Shown one piece after another: positions 38,093-48,772 of a DNA stretch of 64,000 nucleotides. Made by a program: the position numbers and the translations under genes. Numbering within the stretch: the stretch's first letter is position 1; the number at the start of each line of letters is the position of its first letter. Under the pieces are notes generated by a model. It was not told the origin of the DNA. It made no database searches and was given only the letters and a program-made list of their open reading frames with translations. The stretch comes from Aphanothece sp. CMT-3BRIN-NPC111 (GTDB taxonomy: Bacteria; Cyanobacteriota; Cyanobacteriia; Cyanobacteriales; JAHHGU01), in the NCBI GenBank assembly GCA_019359765.1, contig JAHHGU010000018.1, forward strand, positions 27,568 to 91,567, written 5' to 3'.

Positions 38093-38536
38093 TCACGCAA
38101 CTTCGCAACTTCCACCAGCAGCCTCAATTTTGCTGCGGGCACCGGCTGTAAAAGCAGCTGCTTTTACGTTGAGCGCTACGTTCAGATCCCCATCACCCAG
38201 AAGTTTTAGGGGCCCATCGTTTGTGGTGACAATTCCAGTCTCCATCAACGAGGAAAGAGTCACTTCTGTGTTGGCAGGGAGTGATGCCAGCTTACTTACG
38301 TTGATCGTAGTGTACTGTTTACGATTTACGAGGGGAAAGTGCTTTAACTTGGGCAGACGCCGATAAAGCGGCATTTGTCCACCTTCAAAACCCGGTCGTG
38401 TACTCCGACCGGATCGTGACTTTTGACCGCGCATACCAAAGCCGCCGCTGGCACCTTGACCAGCAGAAATGCCACGACCTATACGGCGTTTGCGCTTCTT
38501 TGAGCCTTTTTTAGGGACTGCATCTTCTAGTCTCAT
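38093..38536 (-). CDS. rplO: 50S ribosomal protein L15
   Basis: 147 residues from the ATG at 38536 ([20 protein letters not shown]). The frame stays open to 38599, but those codons read through spacer repeats, and L15 proteins begin at MRL. The Gly-rich segment [22 protein letters not shown] binds 23S rRNA. Confidence 0.96.
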   Translation of the reverse strand: MRLEDAVPKKGSKKRKRRIGRGISAGQGASGGFGMRGQKSRSGRSTRPGFEGGQMPLYRRLPKLKHFPLVNRKQYTTINVSKLASLPANTEVTLSSLMETGIVTTNDGPLKLLGDGDLNVALNVKAAAFTAGARSKIEAAGGSCEVA

Positions 38537-38626
38537 TTTCTTGTCCTTTGGTAATGGGTGATGTGGTGATAGGTGATAGGTAATGGATAAGAAGACCAAT
38601 TACCCATTACCAATTACCAATAACCC

Positions 38627-39151
38627 TTAAGCGTAGAGGTTCTCAATCGGAATGCCCCGTTCTTCAGCCACTTCTGACAAGGTTCGCAGGGTAGTGAGGG
38701 CATTGATGGCGGCTCTGGCGTTGTTCAAGGGATTATTAGAACCCAGCTGCTTTGCTAGGATGTTACGAACCCCAGCTAGCTCTAGCACTGTACGTACTGC
38801 ACCACCAGCAATAACGCCAGTACCGGGTGCTGCTGGTCGCATCATTACCTTGGCTCCGCCACCGATACCATTAATGGGATGGGGGATGGAATTTGATTTG
38901 GTCAAGGGAATATCAATCAAGTGCTTTTTGCCGTCAGCAACACCTTTGCGGACTGCACCAATGACATCACTGGCTTTGCCGACGCCGACACCTACTTGAC
39001 CGCGTTCATTGCCAACAACTACGATCGCGCGGAAGCTAAGTTTTTTGCCTCCTTTGACAACCTTGCTCACGCGGCGAATCTGAATTACTCGCTCTTGAAA
39101 TGTAATTTCTTTTTCCCGAGAGCGGCTGCTTTTTCCACGTTCTTTTGCCAT
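38627..39151 (-). CDS. rpsE: 30S ribosomal protein S5
   Basis: 174 residues. The N-terminal double-stranded RNA-binding domain ([31 protein letters not shown]) and the C-terminal domain with [31 protein letters not shown] are intact. Affects decoding accuracy. 107 bp after rplR. Confidence 0.97.
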   Translation of the reverse strand: MAKERGKSSRSREKEITFQERVIQIRRVSKVVKGGKKLSFRAIVVVGNERGQVGVGVGKASDVIGAVRKGVADGKKHLIDIPLTKSNSIPHPINGIGGGAKVMMRPAAPGTGVIAGGAVRTVLELAGVRNILAKQLGSNNPLNNARAAINALTTLRTLSEVAEERGIPIENLYA

Positions 39152-39177
39152 ACTTTTTTCCTAAACCCTTAGAGAAA

Positions 39178-39250
39178 GTTTTGAATGCATGAGTTTTGAT
39201 TTTTGAGTTAAATCAGTACTTTCTTCATTCAAAAACTCATAACTTTTATG
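39178..39250. repeat. STRR arrays in inverted pair, rplR-rpsE spacer
   Basis: ATGAGTTTTGATTTTTGAGT on one side and AAAAACTCATAACTT on the other; they can pair in the transcript. Confidence 0.65.
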
Positions 39251-39258
39251 ACCCATTC

Positions 39259-39621
39259 CTAGAAGTCTAAACCAGCTTCACGAGCGGCTTCTGCCAAAGC
39301 TTTGACGCGACCGTGATAAAGGTTGCCGCCTCGGTCAAAGACCACCTTTTGAATGCCTTTGGCGATCGCTCGTTGGGCAATCAACTTGCCTACTTGGGAA
39401 GCGGCGTCCGAGGTAGCCCCTGATTCTAATTGTGACTTTAGATCTGGATCGATGGTTGAGGCAGCTACTAGGGTATGTTGCTGGGTGTCGTCAATTACCT
39501 GGACATAAATGTGCTGATGCGAGCGAAAAACCGCTAACCGGGGTCGCACTGAAGTTCCACTGACAGAGCGACGCACGCGCCGATGCCGACGCCGCACTGA
39601 TTCTTTACGAGTTAGCTTCAT
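39259..39621 (-). CDS. rplR: 50S ribosomal protein L18
   Basis: 120 residues; basic N-terminus [36 protein letters not shown] and C-terminal [28 protein letters not shown]. It carries 5S rRNA together with L5. Only 2 bp after rplF. Confidence 0.97.
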   Translation of the reverse strand: MKLTRKESVRRRHRRVRRSVSGTSVRPRLAVFRSHQHIYVQVIDDTQQHTLVAASTIDPDLKSQLESGATSDAASQVGKLIAQRAIAKGIQKVVFDRGGNLYHGRVKALAEAAREAGLDF

Positions 39622-39623
39622 CT

Positions 39624-40163
39624 TTACTTCTTACCTGCCTTTCCGGCTTTACGTCTAACTACTTCACCTGCATAGCGAATGCCTTTACCCTTATATGGTT
39701 CTGGGGGACGGACATCACGAATCCGGGCCGCCGTATTGCCCACCACTTCTTTATCAATGCCACTCACAACCACGTTCGTGTTGTTTTCGACGGCTAGCTG
39801 GATACCATTAGGGGGGGTAATTTCCACCGGCTTGCTATAACCTACATTGAGAATTAGGTTACTGCCTTGAACCTGTGCTCGATAACCAACGCCTTGGATT
39901 TCTAGACGTCGCTGAAATCCTTGAGAAACCCCATCAACCATGTTGGCTACTAGGGTACGAGATAGACCGTGGCGCTGACGGGCTGGTCGGGATTCATTCC
40001 GCCTCTTGACGAGTATTGTTTCTCCTTCCTGCTCTACGCTTACCTCAGCCGGCAGAACCCTGGATAGTTCCCCTTTGGGGCCTTTAACCGCAACGTGTTG
40101 ACCAAGAATAGTCACCGTTACTTTACCAGGAAGATTTATGGGTCGCTTCCCAATCCTAGACAT
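39624..40163 (-). CDS. rplF: 50S ribosomal protein L6
   Basis: 179 residues: [19 protein letters not shown], then [10 protein letters not shown], and the C-terminal [28 protein letters not shown] signature. L6 supports the factor-binding region of the large subunit. 61 bp after rpsH. Confidence 0.97.
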   Translation of the reverse strand: MSRIGKRPINLPGKVTVTILGQHVAVKGPKGELSRVLPAEVSVEQEGETILVKRRNESRPARQRHGLSRTLVANMVDGVSQGFQRRLEIQGVGYRAQVQGSNLILNVGYSKPVEITPPNGIQLAVENNTNVVVSGIDKEVVGNTAARIRDVRPPEPYKGKGIRYAGEVVRRKAGKAGKK

Positions 40164-40224
40164 AGTAAGTTTTGAATTCTAAGGTTTGAGTCTTGAGTTG
40201 ATAAGTCGTCTGAGTTCTCAACTA

Positions 40225-40626
40225 TTACCAGACATAGCACAGCACTTCCCCACCCAGTCCCTGACGCCGAGCTTCTCGGTCTGTCATGATGCCACTGGAG
40301 GTAGAAATAATCGCAATGCCGATGCCACCTAAAACGCGGGGTAGCTCTTTGCGGTTTGAATAAACACGCAAACCGGGCTTGCTGATCCGCTTTAAGGCGG
40401 TGATAATTGGTTGGCGGTTCCTGCCCTTGTATTTCAGGGCAAGCACCAAGTTTCGCTTCACCCCATCGCCAGATTCTTCAAAATCAGTAAGGAATCCTTC
40501 ATCCTTCAAGACTCTGGCAATGTTGCGGGTCATCTTTGTGGCTGGCACTTCTGTCGTTTGATGCCGCGCCAGGCTCGCATTCCGAATGCGAGTCAGCATA
40601 TCTGCAATTGTGTCGTTCGCCGCCAT
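40225..40626 (-). CDS. rpsH: 30S ribosomal protein S8
   Basis: 133 residues: [20 protein letters not shown] and the C-terminal [32 protein letters not shown]8 binds 16S rRNA helix 21 and, in E. coli, represses the spc operon. Gene for S14, often just upstream in other bacteria, is not here. Confidence 0.97.
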   Translation of the reverse strand: MAANDTIADMLTRIRNASLARHQTTEVPATKMTRNIARVLKDEGFLTDFEESGDGVKRNLVLALKYKGRNRQPIITALKRISKPGLRVYSNRKELPRVLGGIGIAIISTSSGIMTDREARRQGLGGEVLCYVW

Positions 40627-40650
40627 TATTTCCTCTTTGTTGCAACTGCC

Positions 40651-41196
40651 TCAGTTATCCCGGAAGGGCATCCCCATTTCTTTGAGTAAGGCACGGCCCT
40701 CTTCATCCGTATTTGCTGTTGTGATGATTGAAATGTCCATGCCACGAATTTGATCGATTCGGTCGTATTCTACTTCTGGAAAAATCAGCTGCTCTCTGAC
40801 ACCCAAGCTATAGTTTCCGCGACCATCAAAGCTTTTTGCACTAATGCCGCGAAAGTCCCGAATCCGAGGCAGCGACAAATTGATTAATCGATCGAGAAAG
40901 GCATACATGCGATCTGACCGCAGGGTGACCATGACGCCCACGGGCATACCTTGACGAAGTTTGAAACCGGCGATCGCTTTTTTGGCTCGCGTTACTACTG
41001 GTTTTTGACCAGTTATCAAAGCAATTTCACTTAAGGACGATTCCAATGCCTTAGCGTTAGAAGATGCCTCCCCAAGACCTCGGTTCACGGTAACTTTTGT
41101 TACTTTGGGTACCTGATGGATATTGGTGTAACCAAACTGATCCATTAGCTTGGGGACGATAGTCTCTTGATACTGGGTTTTTAGTCGTTGTGCCAT
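40651..41196 (-). CDS. rplE: 50S ribosomal protein L5
   Basis: 181 residues: [47 protein letters not shown] and [29 protein letters not shown]. Binds 5S rRNA. 113 bp after rplX; 24 bp before rpsH. Confidence 0.97.
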   Translation of the reverse strand: MAQRLKTQYQETIVPKLMDQFGYTNIHQVPKVTKVTVNRGLGEASSNAKALESSLSEIALITGQKPVVTRAKKAIAGFKLRQGMPVGVMVTLRSDRMYAFLDRLINLSLPRIRDFRGISAKSFDGRGNYSLGVREQLIFPEVEYDRIDQIRGMDISIITTANTDEEGRALLKEMGMPFRDN

Positions 41197-41309
41197 TGTT
41201 TTTCTATCCTTATCTTTCCTGGGCGTGGTCAGGAAACTAACAACCTATGAGCTATTAGTTTTGAATTAAGAGACTTCTGATTTAACTCAAAACTCACTCA
41301 TTCCCAACT

Positions 41310-41687
41310 CTAGTCAATAAGTTCCCCAGTTTTTTTGAGCATTCGCACCTTGCGCCCGTCGTCGTTAAAGGTGTAAGAGATGCGGCTGGCAACCTTTTGC
41401 TTGGTTGAATAAAGCATCACATTCGAGCTATGGATGGGGGATTCAAATGTGACAATTTGACCGGATTCCCCTTCCTGCTGCGGTTTAACGTGCTTGGTTA
41501 TGACGTTTACGCCTTTAACAACAACCTTGCTAAGTTGGGGCAGTGTCCTTAAAATTTCACCAACTTTCCCTTTGTCGCGACCGGAAATTATCTGAACCGT
41601 ATCGCCTTTTTTTACATGCATTTTGGAACGCTGGGGGCTATTTTTCGGCCTCCTTCTTCCAGCAGCTTGCATACCGGTGCTTGCCAT
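41310..41687 (-). CDS. rplX: 50S ribosomal protein L24
   Basis: 125 residues from the ATG at 41687, which overlaps the rplN stop by one base (TGATG) and has GGAGG eight bases upstream. The KOW domain is [23 protein letters not shown] ~23-residue N-terminal extension ([21 protein letters not shown]) precedes it, longer than the ~8 residues typical of cyanobacterial L24; an internal ATG at MHVKKG exists but has no strong RBS. Confidence 0.94.
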   Translation of the reverse strand: MASTGMQAAGRRRPKNSPQRSKMHVKKGDTVQIISGRDKGKVGEILRTLPQLSKVVVKGVNVITKHVKPQQEGESGQIVTFESPIHSSNVMLYSTKQKVASRISYTFNDDGRKVRMLKKTGELID

Positions 41688-42055
41688 CAAAGTACCTCCG
41701 GAGCTAGAGAAACAATTTTTGTAAAGTTTTTGTCCCGTAGTTCCCGCGCTACAGGGCCAAATACCCGCGTACCCCTAGGATTGCCGTCGGCGTTAATGAT
41801 CACAGCTGCATTGTCGTCAAAGCGAATACTCATGCCACTTTCCCGACGCAGCCCCTTGGTAGTGCGGACAATCACAGCCTTGACTACGTCTGACTTTTTA
41901 ACTGCCATATTCGGAATGGCATCCTTAACAACAGCGACTATTACATCACCGACGCCGCCGTAGCGCCGATTACCAGCCCCCAATACGCGGATGCACATCA
42001 ATTTGCGTGCGCCGCTATTGTCAGCGACATTGAGATAAGACTCTTGTTGAATCAT
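41687..42055 (-). CDS. rplN: 50S ribosomal protein L14
   Basis: 122 residues: [26 protein letters not shown] and [35 protein letters not shown]. Forms part of the intersubunit bridge B8. Coupled to rplX by a one-base overlap. Confidence 0.97.
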   Translation of the reverse strand: MIQQESYLNVADNSGARKLMCIRVLGAGNRRYGGVGDVIVAVVKDAIPNMAVKKSDVVKAVIVRTTKGLRRESGMSIRFDDNAAVIINADGNPRGTRVFGPVARELRDKNFTKIVSLAPEVL

Positions 42056-42093
42056 GGGTTATTTTCCTTTCAGTAGTTGCTAATCGCTCAGAA

Positions 42094-42174
42094 TAGTTTT
42101 GAGTTTTAAGTTTTGAGTTTTGAGTTAAGAAGAGTTTTTTAATTCAAAACTCAACACTCATAACTCATAACTCT
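42094..42174. repeat. STRR arrays (GTTTTGA/TCAAAAC) in inverted pair, rpsQ-rplN spacer
   Basis: Left: tandem GTTTTGA with one variant unit. Right: TTCAAAACTCAACACTCATAACTC. The arms are complementary over most of their length. Confidence 0.8.
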
Positions 42175-42189
42175 CATTGCCATTACCCA

Positions 42190-42429
42190 TTAGCTACTGA
42201 GAATTTCAGCAACAATCCAACGTTTGGTACGGCTGAGGGGCCGAGTTTCCTGAATACGGACGCGATCGCCCTCTTTACACTTATTTTCTTCGTCGTGAGC
42301 CTTATATCGCTTTGTACGCACGACGATTTTGCCATATTTGGGATGAGGTGCCCGGTTTTCCACGGCGACGACGACAGTTTTCTGCATCTTGTCGCTGACC
42401 ACCAGGCCGACTCGTTCTTTTACTGCCAT
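42190..42429 (-). CDS. rpsQ: 30S ribosomal protein S17
   Basis: 79 residues from ATG 42429: [24 protein letters not shown] and [28 protein letters not shown] two codons upstream is possible but AGGAG is better spaced for the ATG. Six bp after rpmC. Confidence 0.96.
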   Translation of the reverse strand: MAVKERVGLVVSDKMQKTVVVAVENRAPHPKYGKIVVRTKRYKAHDEENKCKEGDRVRIQETRPLSRTKRWIVAEILSS

Positions 42430-42435
42430 TGTCAC

Positions 42436-42690
42436 CTACTCCTTTGCTTCGGCCTCTGAGGTATCTGGGGGGGCACTGCTTGTCTGGGAAGAAGCCCGTT
42501 GGCGCTCGTGTTCCACTGTCATCAACTGCCCTAGCCGATGTTTCGCATGCTTGAACTGATGTGGCTTTTCCAAGCGCCGAGTGGCTTGTTGTAGCCGTAA
42601 ATCAAACAAATGCCGCTTTACAGCCAAAATTTCATCAGCCAGTTCTTGATCGTTTAAGCTTCTGGCGTCTTGTATCTTAGGTAGAGCCAT
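42436..42690 (-). CDS. rpmC: 50S ribosomal protein L29
   Basis: 84 residues; core LNDQELADEILAVKRHLFDLRLQQATRRLEKPHQFKHAKHRLGQL, plus an acidic C-terminal tail (SSAPPDTSEAEAKE) beyond the usual ~65-residue core. Sits at the tunnel exit next to L23. Three bp after rplP. Confidence 0.96.
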   Translation of the reverse strand: MALPKIQDARSLNDQELADEILAVKRHLFDLRLQQATRRLEKPHQFKHAKHRLGQLMTVEHERQRASSQTSSAPPDTSEAEAKE

Positions 42691-42693
42691 AAC

Positions 42694-43113
42694 TTACACA
42701 GTCCCTTCTTCACGAGTGATGAATTTTGTTTTAATCGGCAACTTGTGAGAAGCCAAACGCATGGCTTCACGGGCGGTGGCTTCGGGAACACCGGAGATTT
42801 CAAATAAAATTCGCCCTGGTTTGACTACGGCGACCCAAAACTCAGGTGATCCTTTACCCGAACCCATCCGGGTTTCCGCTGGGCGCATCGTGACTGGTTT
42901 ATCAGGAAAAATGCGAATCCAGATTTTGCCACCCCGGCGGATATAGCGGTTCATGGCACGGCGGCTAGCTTCAATTTGACGGGATGTAATCCAAGAGGGT
43001 TCTGTGGATTGAAGCCCAAAGTCACCAAAGTTCAGCGTACTGCCTCGTGTGGCCAGACCCTCCATGCGCCCACGCTGTTGTTTCCGGAATTTCGTTCTTC
43101 TAGGACTTAACAT
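42694..43113 (-). CDS. rplP: 50S ribosomal protein L16
   Basis: 139 residues: [59 protein letters not shown]. Located by the A-site of the large subunit. Preceded by a 140-bp spacer with CAGTTAT-type heptamers. Confidence 0.97.
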   Translation of the reverse strand: MLSPRRTKFRKQQRGRMEGLATRGSTLNFGDFGLQSTEPSWITSRQIEASRRAMNRYIRRGGKIWIRIFPDKPVTMRPAETRMGSGKGSPEFWVAVVKPGRILFEISGVPEATAREAMRLASHKLPIKTKFITREEGTV

Positions 43114-43119
43114 GATTTG

Positions 43120-43222
43120 TCAGTTGTCAATTGTTGGTTGTTCAGTTATCAGTTATCAGTTATCAATCAGTTGTCTGTTCTTATGTACTTTGCTACTGAC
43201 TACTGACCACTGACCACTGACA
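43120..43222. repeat. STRR arrays (CAGTTAT / ACTGACC), rpsC-rplP spacer
   Basis: Four near-tandem CAGTTAT units at 43144-43165 and TGACTACTGACCACTGACC units at 43196-43220, opposite in orientation (AGTCAGT-like against ACTGACC). Confidence 0.65.
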
Positions 43223-43253
43223 TCTCTAACGGGTAACTGATGAGTCTCAAGAG

Positions 43254-43982
43254 TTATCCTTCGCTGGAGCGGTCTTCAAATTGCTGGCGTCGGCGCTGTT
43301 GACGACGTTTGGGTTGAGGCTGAGATGGAGTCGAGATATCTTCCTGACCAGGAATGATTTCTCCTTTAAATATCCAAACTTTGACTCCTAAAATTCCATA
43401 GACGGTTTTAGCCGTGCGGTAAGCGTAGTCGATATCAGCCCGAAGGGTATGCAAAGGCACCCGACCTTCGCGGGTCCATTCGGTACGAGCAATTTCAGCA
43501 CCGTTTAACCGACCACTAACCTGAATTTTAATTCCCTGAACCTCTGCGCGTTGGGCGCGTTGAATCGCTTGGCGTACAACTCGCCGGAAGGAAACCCGGC
43601 GTTCCAACTGCTGGGCAATGTACTCAGCAATTAGTCCGGCATCAGCATCTACTCGCGCCACTTCCACAACGTTGATGCGGATCTGGCGATTACTTCCTAA
43701 GGCTTCTTGAAGCCCAGTTCGTAAAGACTCAATCCCTGTGCCGCCCCGACCAACAACAACGCCTGGTCTGGCTGTATGAACTTCCAGCTCGATTTGGTCG
43801 GCTTTGCGCTCAATTCGCACTTGTGAAATACCGGCGTTACTGAGGGTTTTCTCTACATAAAGCCGGATTTTGTAATCCTCTTGCAGGATTTCTGGGTAGC
43901 GCTTGGGGTCTGCATACCACCGGGAGCGGTGTTCTTGCGTGATCCCCAGTCGAAAACCAATTGGATGAATTTTCTGTCCCAC
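43254..43982 (-). CDS. rpsC: 30S ribosomal protein S3
   Basis: 242 residues: [33 protein letters not shown]-domain loop [11 protein letters not shown], and the C-terminal [32 protein letters not shown]. Helps mRNA entry and unwinding. The C-terminus adds a Gln/Arg-rich tail ([20 protein letters not shown]). Confidence 0.97.
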   Translation of the reverse strand: MGQKIHPIGFRLGITQEHRSRWYADPKRYPEILQEDYKIRLYVEKTLSNAGISQVRIERKADQIELEVHTARPGVVVGRGGTGIESLRTGLQEALGSNRQIRINVVEVARVDADAGLIAEYIAQQLERRVSFRRVVRQAIQRAQRAEVQGIKIQVSGRLNGAEIARTEWTREGRVPLHTLRADIDYAYRTAKTVYGILGVKVWIFKGEIIPGQEDISTPSQPQPKRRQQRRRQQFEDRSSEG

Positions 43983-44037
43983 TAAATACGTCCTCTTGAT
44001 TTGAATGCAGAATTCAGAATTGTGAATTCATCGTTCA

Positions 44038-44397
44038 TCATTCATCGTTCATTGCTGCAACTGCCACAGTGATATGACACGTTGGCTTGCGAATTTTATA
44101 GGCTCGACCTTGTGCCCGTGGTCGAAAGCGCTTCAGGGTAGCTCCCTGGTCAGCATAAGCCCTAGAAATTACCAGGTTGGCTGGATCTAGACCGGCGTTA
44201 TGTTCAGCGTTAGCGACAGCAGAACGCAGTACTTTCAGGACTGGCTCACAAGCCCGATAAGGCATAAATTCCAAAACAATCAGGGCTTCCCTGTAAGACC
44301 GCCCGCGAATCTGATCGAGAACCCGCCGCACTTTGTGGGGGGACATGCGAATGTAACGCGCGATCGCTTTTACTTCTTGAGCCGTATCACTTGCCAT
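44038..44397 (-). CDS. rplV: 50S ribosomal protein L22
   Basis: 119 residues: [57 protein letters not shown] and the beta-hairpin tip region [22 protein letters not shown] that reaches the exit tunnel. Confidence 0.97.
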   Translation of the reverse strand: MASDTAQEVKAIARYIRMSPHKVRRVLDQIRGRSYREALIVLEFMPYRACEPVLKVLRSAVANAEHNAGLDPANLVISRAYADQGATLKRFRPRAQGRAYKIRKPTCHITVAVAAMNDE

Positions 44398-44401
44398 AAA
44401 T

Positions 44402-44487
44402 ATCTCCTTTAGCTTTCAGCTATTAGCTGTTAGTTATTAGCTGCTAATCAACTCAAAAGCTAATTGCTAATAGCTAATCACTAACTG
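44402..44487. repeat. STRR arrays (TTAGCTA/TAGCTAA) in inverted pair, rpsS-rplV spacer
   Basis: CAGCTATTAGCTGTTAG on the left pairs with CTAATTGCTAATAGCTAA on the right. Confidence 0.7.
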
Positions 44488-44490
44488 CTC

Positions 44491-44769
44491 TTATCGACCT
44501 GCCTTCTTATCGCCCTTTGCGTGTGCCCTAAACGTGCGAGTTGGGGCAAATTCGCCCAACTTGTGCCCTACCATCTGCTCGCTGACAAATACCGGCACAT
44601 GCTGGCGTCCGTTATGAACGGCAATGGTGTGCCCCACCATCTGCGGCAGAATTGTTGAGGCGCGCGACCAGGTTTTGATTACCTGCTTTTCGCGCTTGGC
44701 ATTTAGAGTTTCAATCTTTTTTAGCAGATGATCTGCAACAAAAGGACCTTTTTTAAGTGAACGACCCAT
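44491..44769 (-). CDS. rpsS: 30S ribosomal protein S19
   Basis: 92 residues: [20 protein letters not shown], then [46 protein letters not shown]. Located in the small-subunit head. Confidence 0.97.
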   Translation of the reverse strand: MGRSLKKGPFVADHLLKKIETLNAKREKQVIKTWSRASTILPQMVGHTIAVHNGRQHVPVFVSEQMVGHKLGEFAPTRTFRAHAKGDKKAGR

Positions 44770-44776
44770 AGTTAGA

Positions 44777-44880
44777 GAGTTTTGAGTTTTGAGTTTTGAG
44801 TTTTGAGTTTTGAGTTTTGAGTTTTGAGTTATAAAATTACATTTTTCCTAATTCATAACTCATCACTACTAACTCAAAAC
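44777..44880. repeat. STRR array (GAGTTTT)7 with inverted partner, rplB-rpsS spacer
   Basis: Seven perfect GAGTTTT units (44777-44825) plus a partial; the opposite orientation (AACTCAAAACT) follows at 44870-44880. The longest heptamer array in the window. Confidence 0.9.
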
Positions 44881-44882
44881 TA

Positions 44883-45746
44883 TTAAGACTGCCGACCACC
44901 CCGACCGCGCTTAGAAGATTTACGACGACGGCGAACAATTAAGGAATTGCTAGGCTTCTTCGGCTTACGTGTTTTGGCACCCAAAGTTGGCTTACCCCAA
45001 GGGGTTACAGGCCCACTACGACCAATTGGTGCCCTTCCTTCACCGCCGCCATGGGGATGATCCACTGGGTTCATTACACTACCCCTAACCTTGGGTCTGC
45101 GTCCCTTCCAGCGATTTCGACCCGCTTTGCCCGCACTCAGGTTTCTGGCCTCAACGTTGCCAACCTGTCCAATCGTGGCATAACACTCGCGGCGCACTAG
45201 CCGAACTTCACTTGAAGGCAGCTTGAGCGTGACATAATCGCCTTCCTTAGCTACAACCTGAGCCGTAGCACCGGCAGCGCGAACAATTTGTCCACCTCTA
45301 CCGGCAGTTAGTTCTACATTGTGAACGTTTGTCCCTAAGGGAATCTTACCCAGGGGCAAAGCATTACCAATCTCAATGGGAGCATCAGGACCAGAGCTGA
45401 TTAGTGTACCCACAGCCAGCCCGGATGGATGGAGAATATACCGCTTTTCCCCATCCTGATAATAGACAAGGGCAATTCTGGCATTGCGGTTGGGGTCGTA
45501 TTCAATTGTTGCCACTTTGGCGGGAATATTATGCTTGTCGCGGCGAAAGTCAATCTCACGATACAGACGCTTGTGCCCGCCGCCCCGACGCCTACTGGTA
45601 ATTACACCGCGATTGTTGCGACCCTTGGGGCGATGCTTGGACTTAGTTAGTGATTTTTCTGGCTCGGACCGCGTGATCTCAGCGAAGTCGGAAATTGTCC
45701 GCTGACGAGTACCAGGCGTGTATGGCCGATAAGAACGTGTGCCCAT
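44883..45746 (-). CDS. rplB: 50S ribosomal protein L2
   Basis: 287 residues: [23 protein letters not shown], and the C-terminal [20 protein letters not shown] with the His essential for peptidyl-transferase function. 103 bp after rplW. Confidence 0.97.
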   Translation of the reverse strand: MGTRSYRPYTPGTRQRTISDFAEITRSEPEKSLTKSKHRPKGRNNRGVITSRRRGGGHKRLYREIDFRRDKHNIPAKVATIEYDPNRNARIALVYYQDGEKRYILHPSGLAVGTLISSGPDAPIEIGNALPLGKIPLGTNVHNVELTAGRGGQIVRAAGATAQVVAKEGDYVTLKLPSSEVRLVRRECYATIGQVGNVEARNLSAGKAGRNRWKGRRPKVRGSVMNPVDHPHGGGEGRAPIGRSGPVTPWGKPTLGAKTRKPKKPSNSLIVRRRRKSSKRGRGGRQS

Positions 45747-45849
45747 AACTAATGTTTAGATTTTGGATTATAAGTGGCCCGTTGGTTGGATTTTAAATTG
45801 ACGATTTTGGATTAACTCTTCAATTCTTCAATCCCAAATCTAAAATCGA

Positions 45850-46152
45850 TTAAACGTCTGGGAACAGAGCGATGGAATTGCCCTCTGCTAGAGTGACAAT
45901 TGCTCGCTTGTATTGCGGTTTGTATCCCAGAAATCTGCCAACGCGGCGCTTTTTAGGGGGGGCGTGTAGGGTGTTCACGCTCACCACTTTGACATCAAAC
46001 AAACTTTCAATCGCCGCTTTAATTTCTGGCTTGGTCGCCTTGGGAATCACTTCAAAGACGTACTTGTTCTGCTCCATGAGCAGAGTAGCCTTTTCGGTGA
46101 CTATGGGACGCCGCACTAGGTCTGCTAGGTTGCGGGGGTTAAAATCAGGCAC
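45850..46152 (-). CDS. rplW: 50S ribosomal protein L23
   Basis: 100 residues from the GTG at 46152 ([23 protein letters not shown]), chosen because AGGAGG lies six bases upstream and the length then fits L23; the frame is open to 46176. It overlaps the rplD end by 8 bases. The core is [25 protein letters not shown] and [12 protein letters not shown]23 docks SRP and trigger factor. Confidence 0.95.
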   Translation of the reverse strand: MPDFNPRNLADLVRRPIVTEKATLLMEQNKYVFEVIPKATKPEIKAAIESLFDVKVVSVNTLHAPPKKRRVGRFLGYKPQYKRAIVTLAEGNSIALFPDV

Positions 46153-46777
46153 TGTAAACCTCCTGAATTTTGGCAAGGGCTGATGATGTTGTCACGATTT
46201 TGTCAGCCGTCAACAAGTCAGAAACGTTCAAGTTGCTAGCTGAAAGTAACTTCAGGTTAGCTATATTGCGCGCTGACAAATAAACCGTTTCTTCAGCCTG
46301 GGATAATATGAGTAAAATTTTTGCCTCTGGCTCCACACCCCAGCGCGCCATCGCCCCTAGTAACTCTTTTGTTTTAGGACGAGGCAACTTGTCGGCGAAT
46401 TCCTCTACTACAATCAAGTCCTCGGCGCGGCTCATCAATGCTGTTCTCAATGCTAGACGCCGCTCTTTGCGGTTCATCTTGATGTCGTAGTCTTTTGGCT
46501 TCGGACCAAAGATGACACCGCCACCACGCCACAGGGGTGAACGAATTGAACCAGCACGAGCGCGACCAGTTCCCTTTTGACGCCAGGGTTTACGTCCCCC
46601 GCCGCTGACTTCTGCTCTCGTTTTTGTGCTTACGGTGCCTTGACGAGCATTCGTCATTTGTCTAACTAAAGCTCGGTGGACAATATGAGCCGCATTCTCT
46701 TCCTTAGCAACACGTAAATCTAGTGTTGCCTCTGCGACTTGTTCCCCTTGCCAGTTTTGCACTACCCAGTTAACCAT
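46145..46777 (-). CDS. rplD: 50S ribosomal protein L4
   Basis: 210 residues from the ATG at 46777 ([13 protein letters not shown]) with GGGGGAGAG upstream; a Met seven codons earlier is possible but atypical. The tunnel loop is [34 protein letters not shown]. In E. coli L4 also represses its own operon. Confidence 0.96.
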   Translation of the reverse strand: MVNWVVQNWQGEQVAEATLDLRVAKEENAAHIVHRALVRQMTNARQGTVSTKTRAEVSGGGRKPWRQKGTGRARAGSIRSPLWRGGGVIFGPKPKDYDIKMNRKERRLALRTALMSRAEDLIVVEEFADKLPRPKTKELLGAMARWGVEPEAKILLILSQAEETVYLSARNIANLKLLSASNLNVSDLLTADKIVTTSSALAKIQEVYSA

Positions 46778-46805
46778 GTTCTTCTCTCCCCCAGTCATCT
46801 CAAAA

Positions 46806-46877
46806 AGTTATGAGTGTTGAGTGCTGAGTTAGGGGTTTTTATTCAAAACTCAAAACTCAAAACTTAAAACTCAAAAC
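46806..46877. repeat. STRR arrays (GAGTTTT/AAAACTC) in inverted pair, rplC-rplD spacer
   Basis: ATGAGTGTTGAGTGCTGAGT on one side and four AAAACTC/AAAACTT units at 46845-46876 on the other. Confidence 0.75.
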
Positions 46878-47512
46878 TACCGACCTACCTTTTTAGCAGG
46901 CACAATTCTGAGCAGCGCACCGGGTTTTCCAGGAACCGCTCCTTTAATTAGCAAGAAATTGCGTTCCGGGTCTACCCGCACTACCGTTAGTTTGCGAATT
47001 GTGATGCGCTTGCCGCCCAAACGCCCCGCCATCCGCTTACCTGGATAGACGCGACCCGGCGTTGTACCAGCACCCGTAGAACCGGGCGCTCGATGGTTTT
47101 TAGAACCGTGGGACATCGGCCCGCGCTTAAAGTTGTGGCGTTTTTGATAACCGGCAAAGCCTTTACCAATACTTGTGCCGATGACATCTACAATTTGTCC
47201 AGGACTGAAGATATCCGCCTTAACTTGCTGACCCAGTTCAAAGCTACCCGTATCATCTAGCAGATATTCTTGCAGATGACGCACAGGAGGTGCCTCGGAC
47301 TTTGCCAGATGTCCCAATAAGGGCTTGTTGAGCGATTTCGACTTCACTTCTTTGTAACCAAGCTGGACGGCACTGTAGCCATCTGTCTGCTTGGTTTTGA
47401 TTTGCGTTACATTGCATGGCCCTGCCTGGATAACGGTTACAGGAATGGCTCTACCTGCTTCGTCAAACACTTGGGTCATGCCGAGTTTGGTGCCAAGGAT
47501 ACCTACAGACAC
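46877..47512 (-). CDS. rplC: 50S ribosomal protein L3
   Basis: 211 residues starting at GTG 47512 ([18 protein letters not shown]) with GGGGAG upstream. The conserved loop [30 protein letters not shown] approaches the peptidyl-transferase centre. First gene of the superoperon in this window; S10 is not adjacent, as is usual for cyanobacteria. Confidence 0.96.
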   Translation of the reverse strand: MSVGILGTKLGMTQVFDEAGRAIPVTVIQAGPCNVTQIKTKQTDGYSAVQLGYKEVKSKSLNKPLLGHLAKSEAPPVRHLQEYLLDDTGSFELGQQVKADIFSPGQIVDVIGTSIGKGFAGYQKRHNFKRGPMSHGSKNHRAPGSTGAGTTPGRVYPGKRMAGRLGGKRITIRKLTVVRVDPERNFLLIKGAVPGKPGALLRIVPAKKVGR

Positions 47513-48129
47513 GGGAATAGAAGTCTCCCCTTTTGAGACACGACAAATTAAAGGCGGATTACGACCGGCGGGCGAATCCGCACTTTTTCAATTAGCTGTT
47601 TCACCAGACCAGACAACGAAATTGTCCCTTTAATCATTCAGGGGCAATATCGCTAGCAGTTTTGTAAGGCTTTACAAGAGCGAAGCGACTTAAAGGTCAG
47701 GCACTGGCTAAGGTTGTTGCAAATATTTCGTATGGACTTAAGCAGCAAGCTCCTTAGTATCCCAACGAAGCAACAGTGCAAAGACTGAGTTAGACTGTTC
47801 GGTCAAAGTGCCTTTTAGGTTCGCTGACCCAGGCTCAAATGAGAGATTGATTCCAGATTCTTATACCAGGTTAAGTAACTGCCTGTGGTCAGGGCATCTT
47901 TCCCTGGGAACTGGAAATTTAGTCCTCAATTGACCGAATTCCAACTTCAGTGGCTTTAGCAGCCGGAAATTTTGACCACGATCCAAAACTATACGCCATA
48001 ACTTGACAGTTGTCCAGTCAAGGGTCAATTAATTTGATGGCTCTAAGTTGATGGGCTACTCACCACCCCACTATAATGAATGCCCAGCGGCAATTAACAA
48101 AACTTTAAGCTGGGTAGGACATCATTGTT
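47513..48129. other. Divergent regulatory region between rplC and ndhN
   Basis: No gene seen in ~600 bp. A sigma70-type promoter for ndhN lies at 48048-48077. The rplC promoter must also lie here on the minus strand, but I could not find a convincing -35/-10 pair; TATAAG at 47860-47865 (minus) is one possible -10. The leader of several hundred bases could host autoregulation of the operon. Confidence 0.5.
48048..48077 (+). promoter_or_regulatory. Sigma70-type promoter of ndhN
   Basis: TTGATG, an 18-base spacer, then a perfect TATAAT (48072-48077), about 50 bases before the ndhN start. Confidence 0.6.
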
Positions 48130-48135
48130 ATGGTT

Positions 48136-48591
48136 ATGGCACTGATTACAACTGGCAAACCCTTCATCCGTGACTTAGAAAAGTCGGGTGCCTTGGGTCT
48201 CTATGTGCCTTTGGAAGGTGGATTTGAGGGGCGTTACCAGCGCCGTCTACGGTCTGCTGGCTATGTCACGGTGAATATGGTAGGACGAGGGCTGGGTGAC
48301 TTGGCTATGTATCTCACTGGTGTCCATGGCGTTCGTCCTCCTCATTTGGGTAAGAAAGACATCCGCGTCTTCTATGTACCACCTATATTGAATTACCATT
48401 TAGAGCAGCTGCCGCCCAAGTCTAAGGGACTGGTGCTGTGGTTGGTAGACGGAGTGGTATTTTCCCGTCAAGAACTTGAGTATTTAGCGGCCTTGCCAAG
48501 CCTAGAGCCGCGTGTGAAAGTGGTTGTGGAACTTGGGGGCGATCGCGTCTTCCGTTGGACTCCGCTTAAAAATACCTTGGTTCCTGCTTAA
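48136..48591 (+). CDS. ndhN: NAD(P)H-quinone oxidoreductase subunit N
   Basis: 151 residues from ATG 48136 (MALITTGKPFIRDLEKSGALGLYVPLEGGFEGRY), the usual N-terminus; an ATG two codons earlier is also possible. NdhN belongs to the oxygenic-photosynthesis-specific part of the peripheral arm of thylakoid NDH-1, which serves cyclic electron flow and CO2 uptake. Conserved GRGLGDLAMYLTGVHGVRPPHLGK is present. Confidence 0.95.
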   Translation: MALITTGKPFIRDLEKSGALGLYVPLEGGFEGRYQRRLRSAGYVTVNMVGRGLGDLAMYLTGVHGVRPPHLGKKDIRVFYVPPILNYHLEQLPPKSKGLVLWLVDGVVFSRQELEYLAALPSLEPRVKVVVELGGDRVFRWTPLKNTLVPA

Positions 48592-48772
48592 CAACAGAGA
48601 AGGCGGGTTTGATACGTCTTGTCATTTTTTGGTCAGTGGTCAGTTGTCAGCGGTTCAAACAACCTCCAAGCTTCAACTGACTACTAGTAAAACAGGCAAA
48701 GTAATTAACCTGCTCAAAAGCCCCATCGCTGCCTAACACGCAGACGCTGCACCTTGACAATGGGAGAGTTAT

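Noticed and set aside
43144..43222. Possible CRISPR-like array in the rpsC-rplP spacer
   Set aside because: Units are contiguous 7-mers with no unique spacers, so these are STRR, not CRISPR. No cas genes are present.
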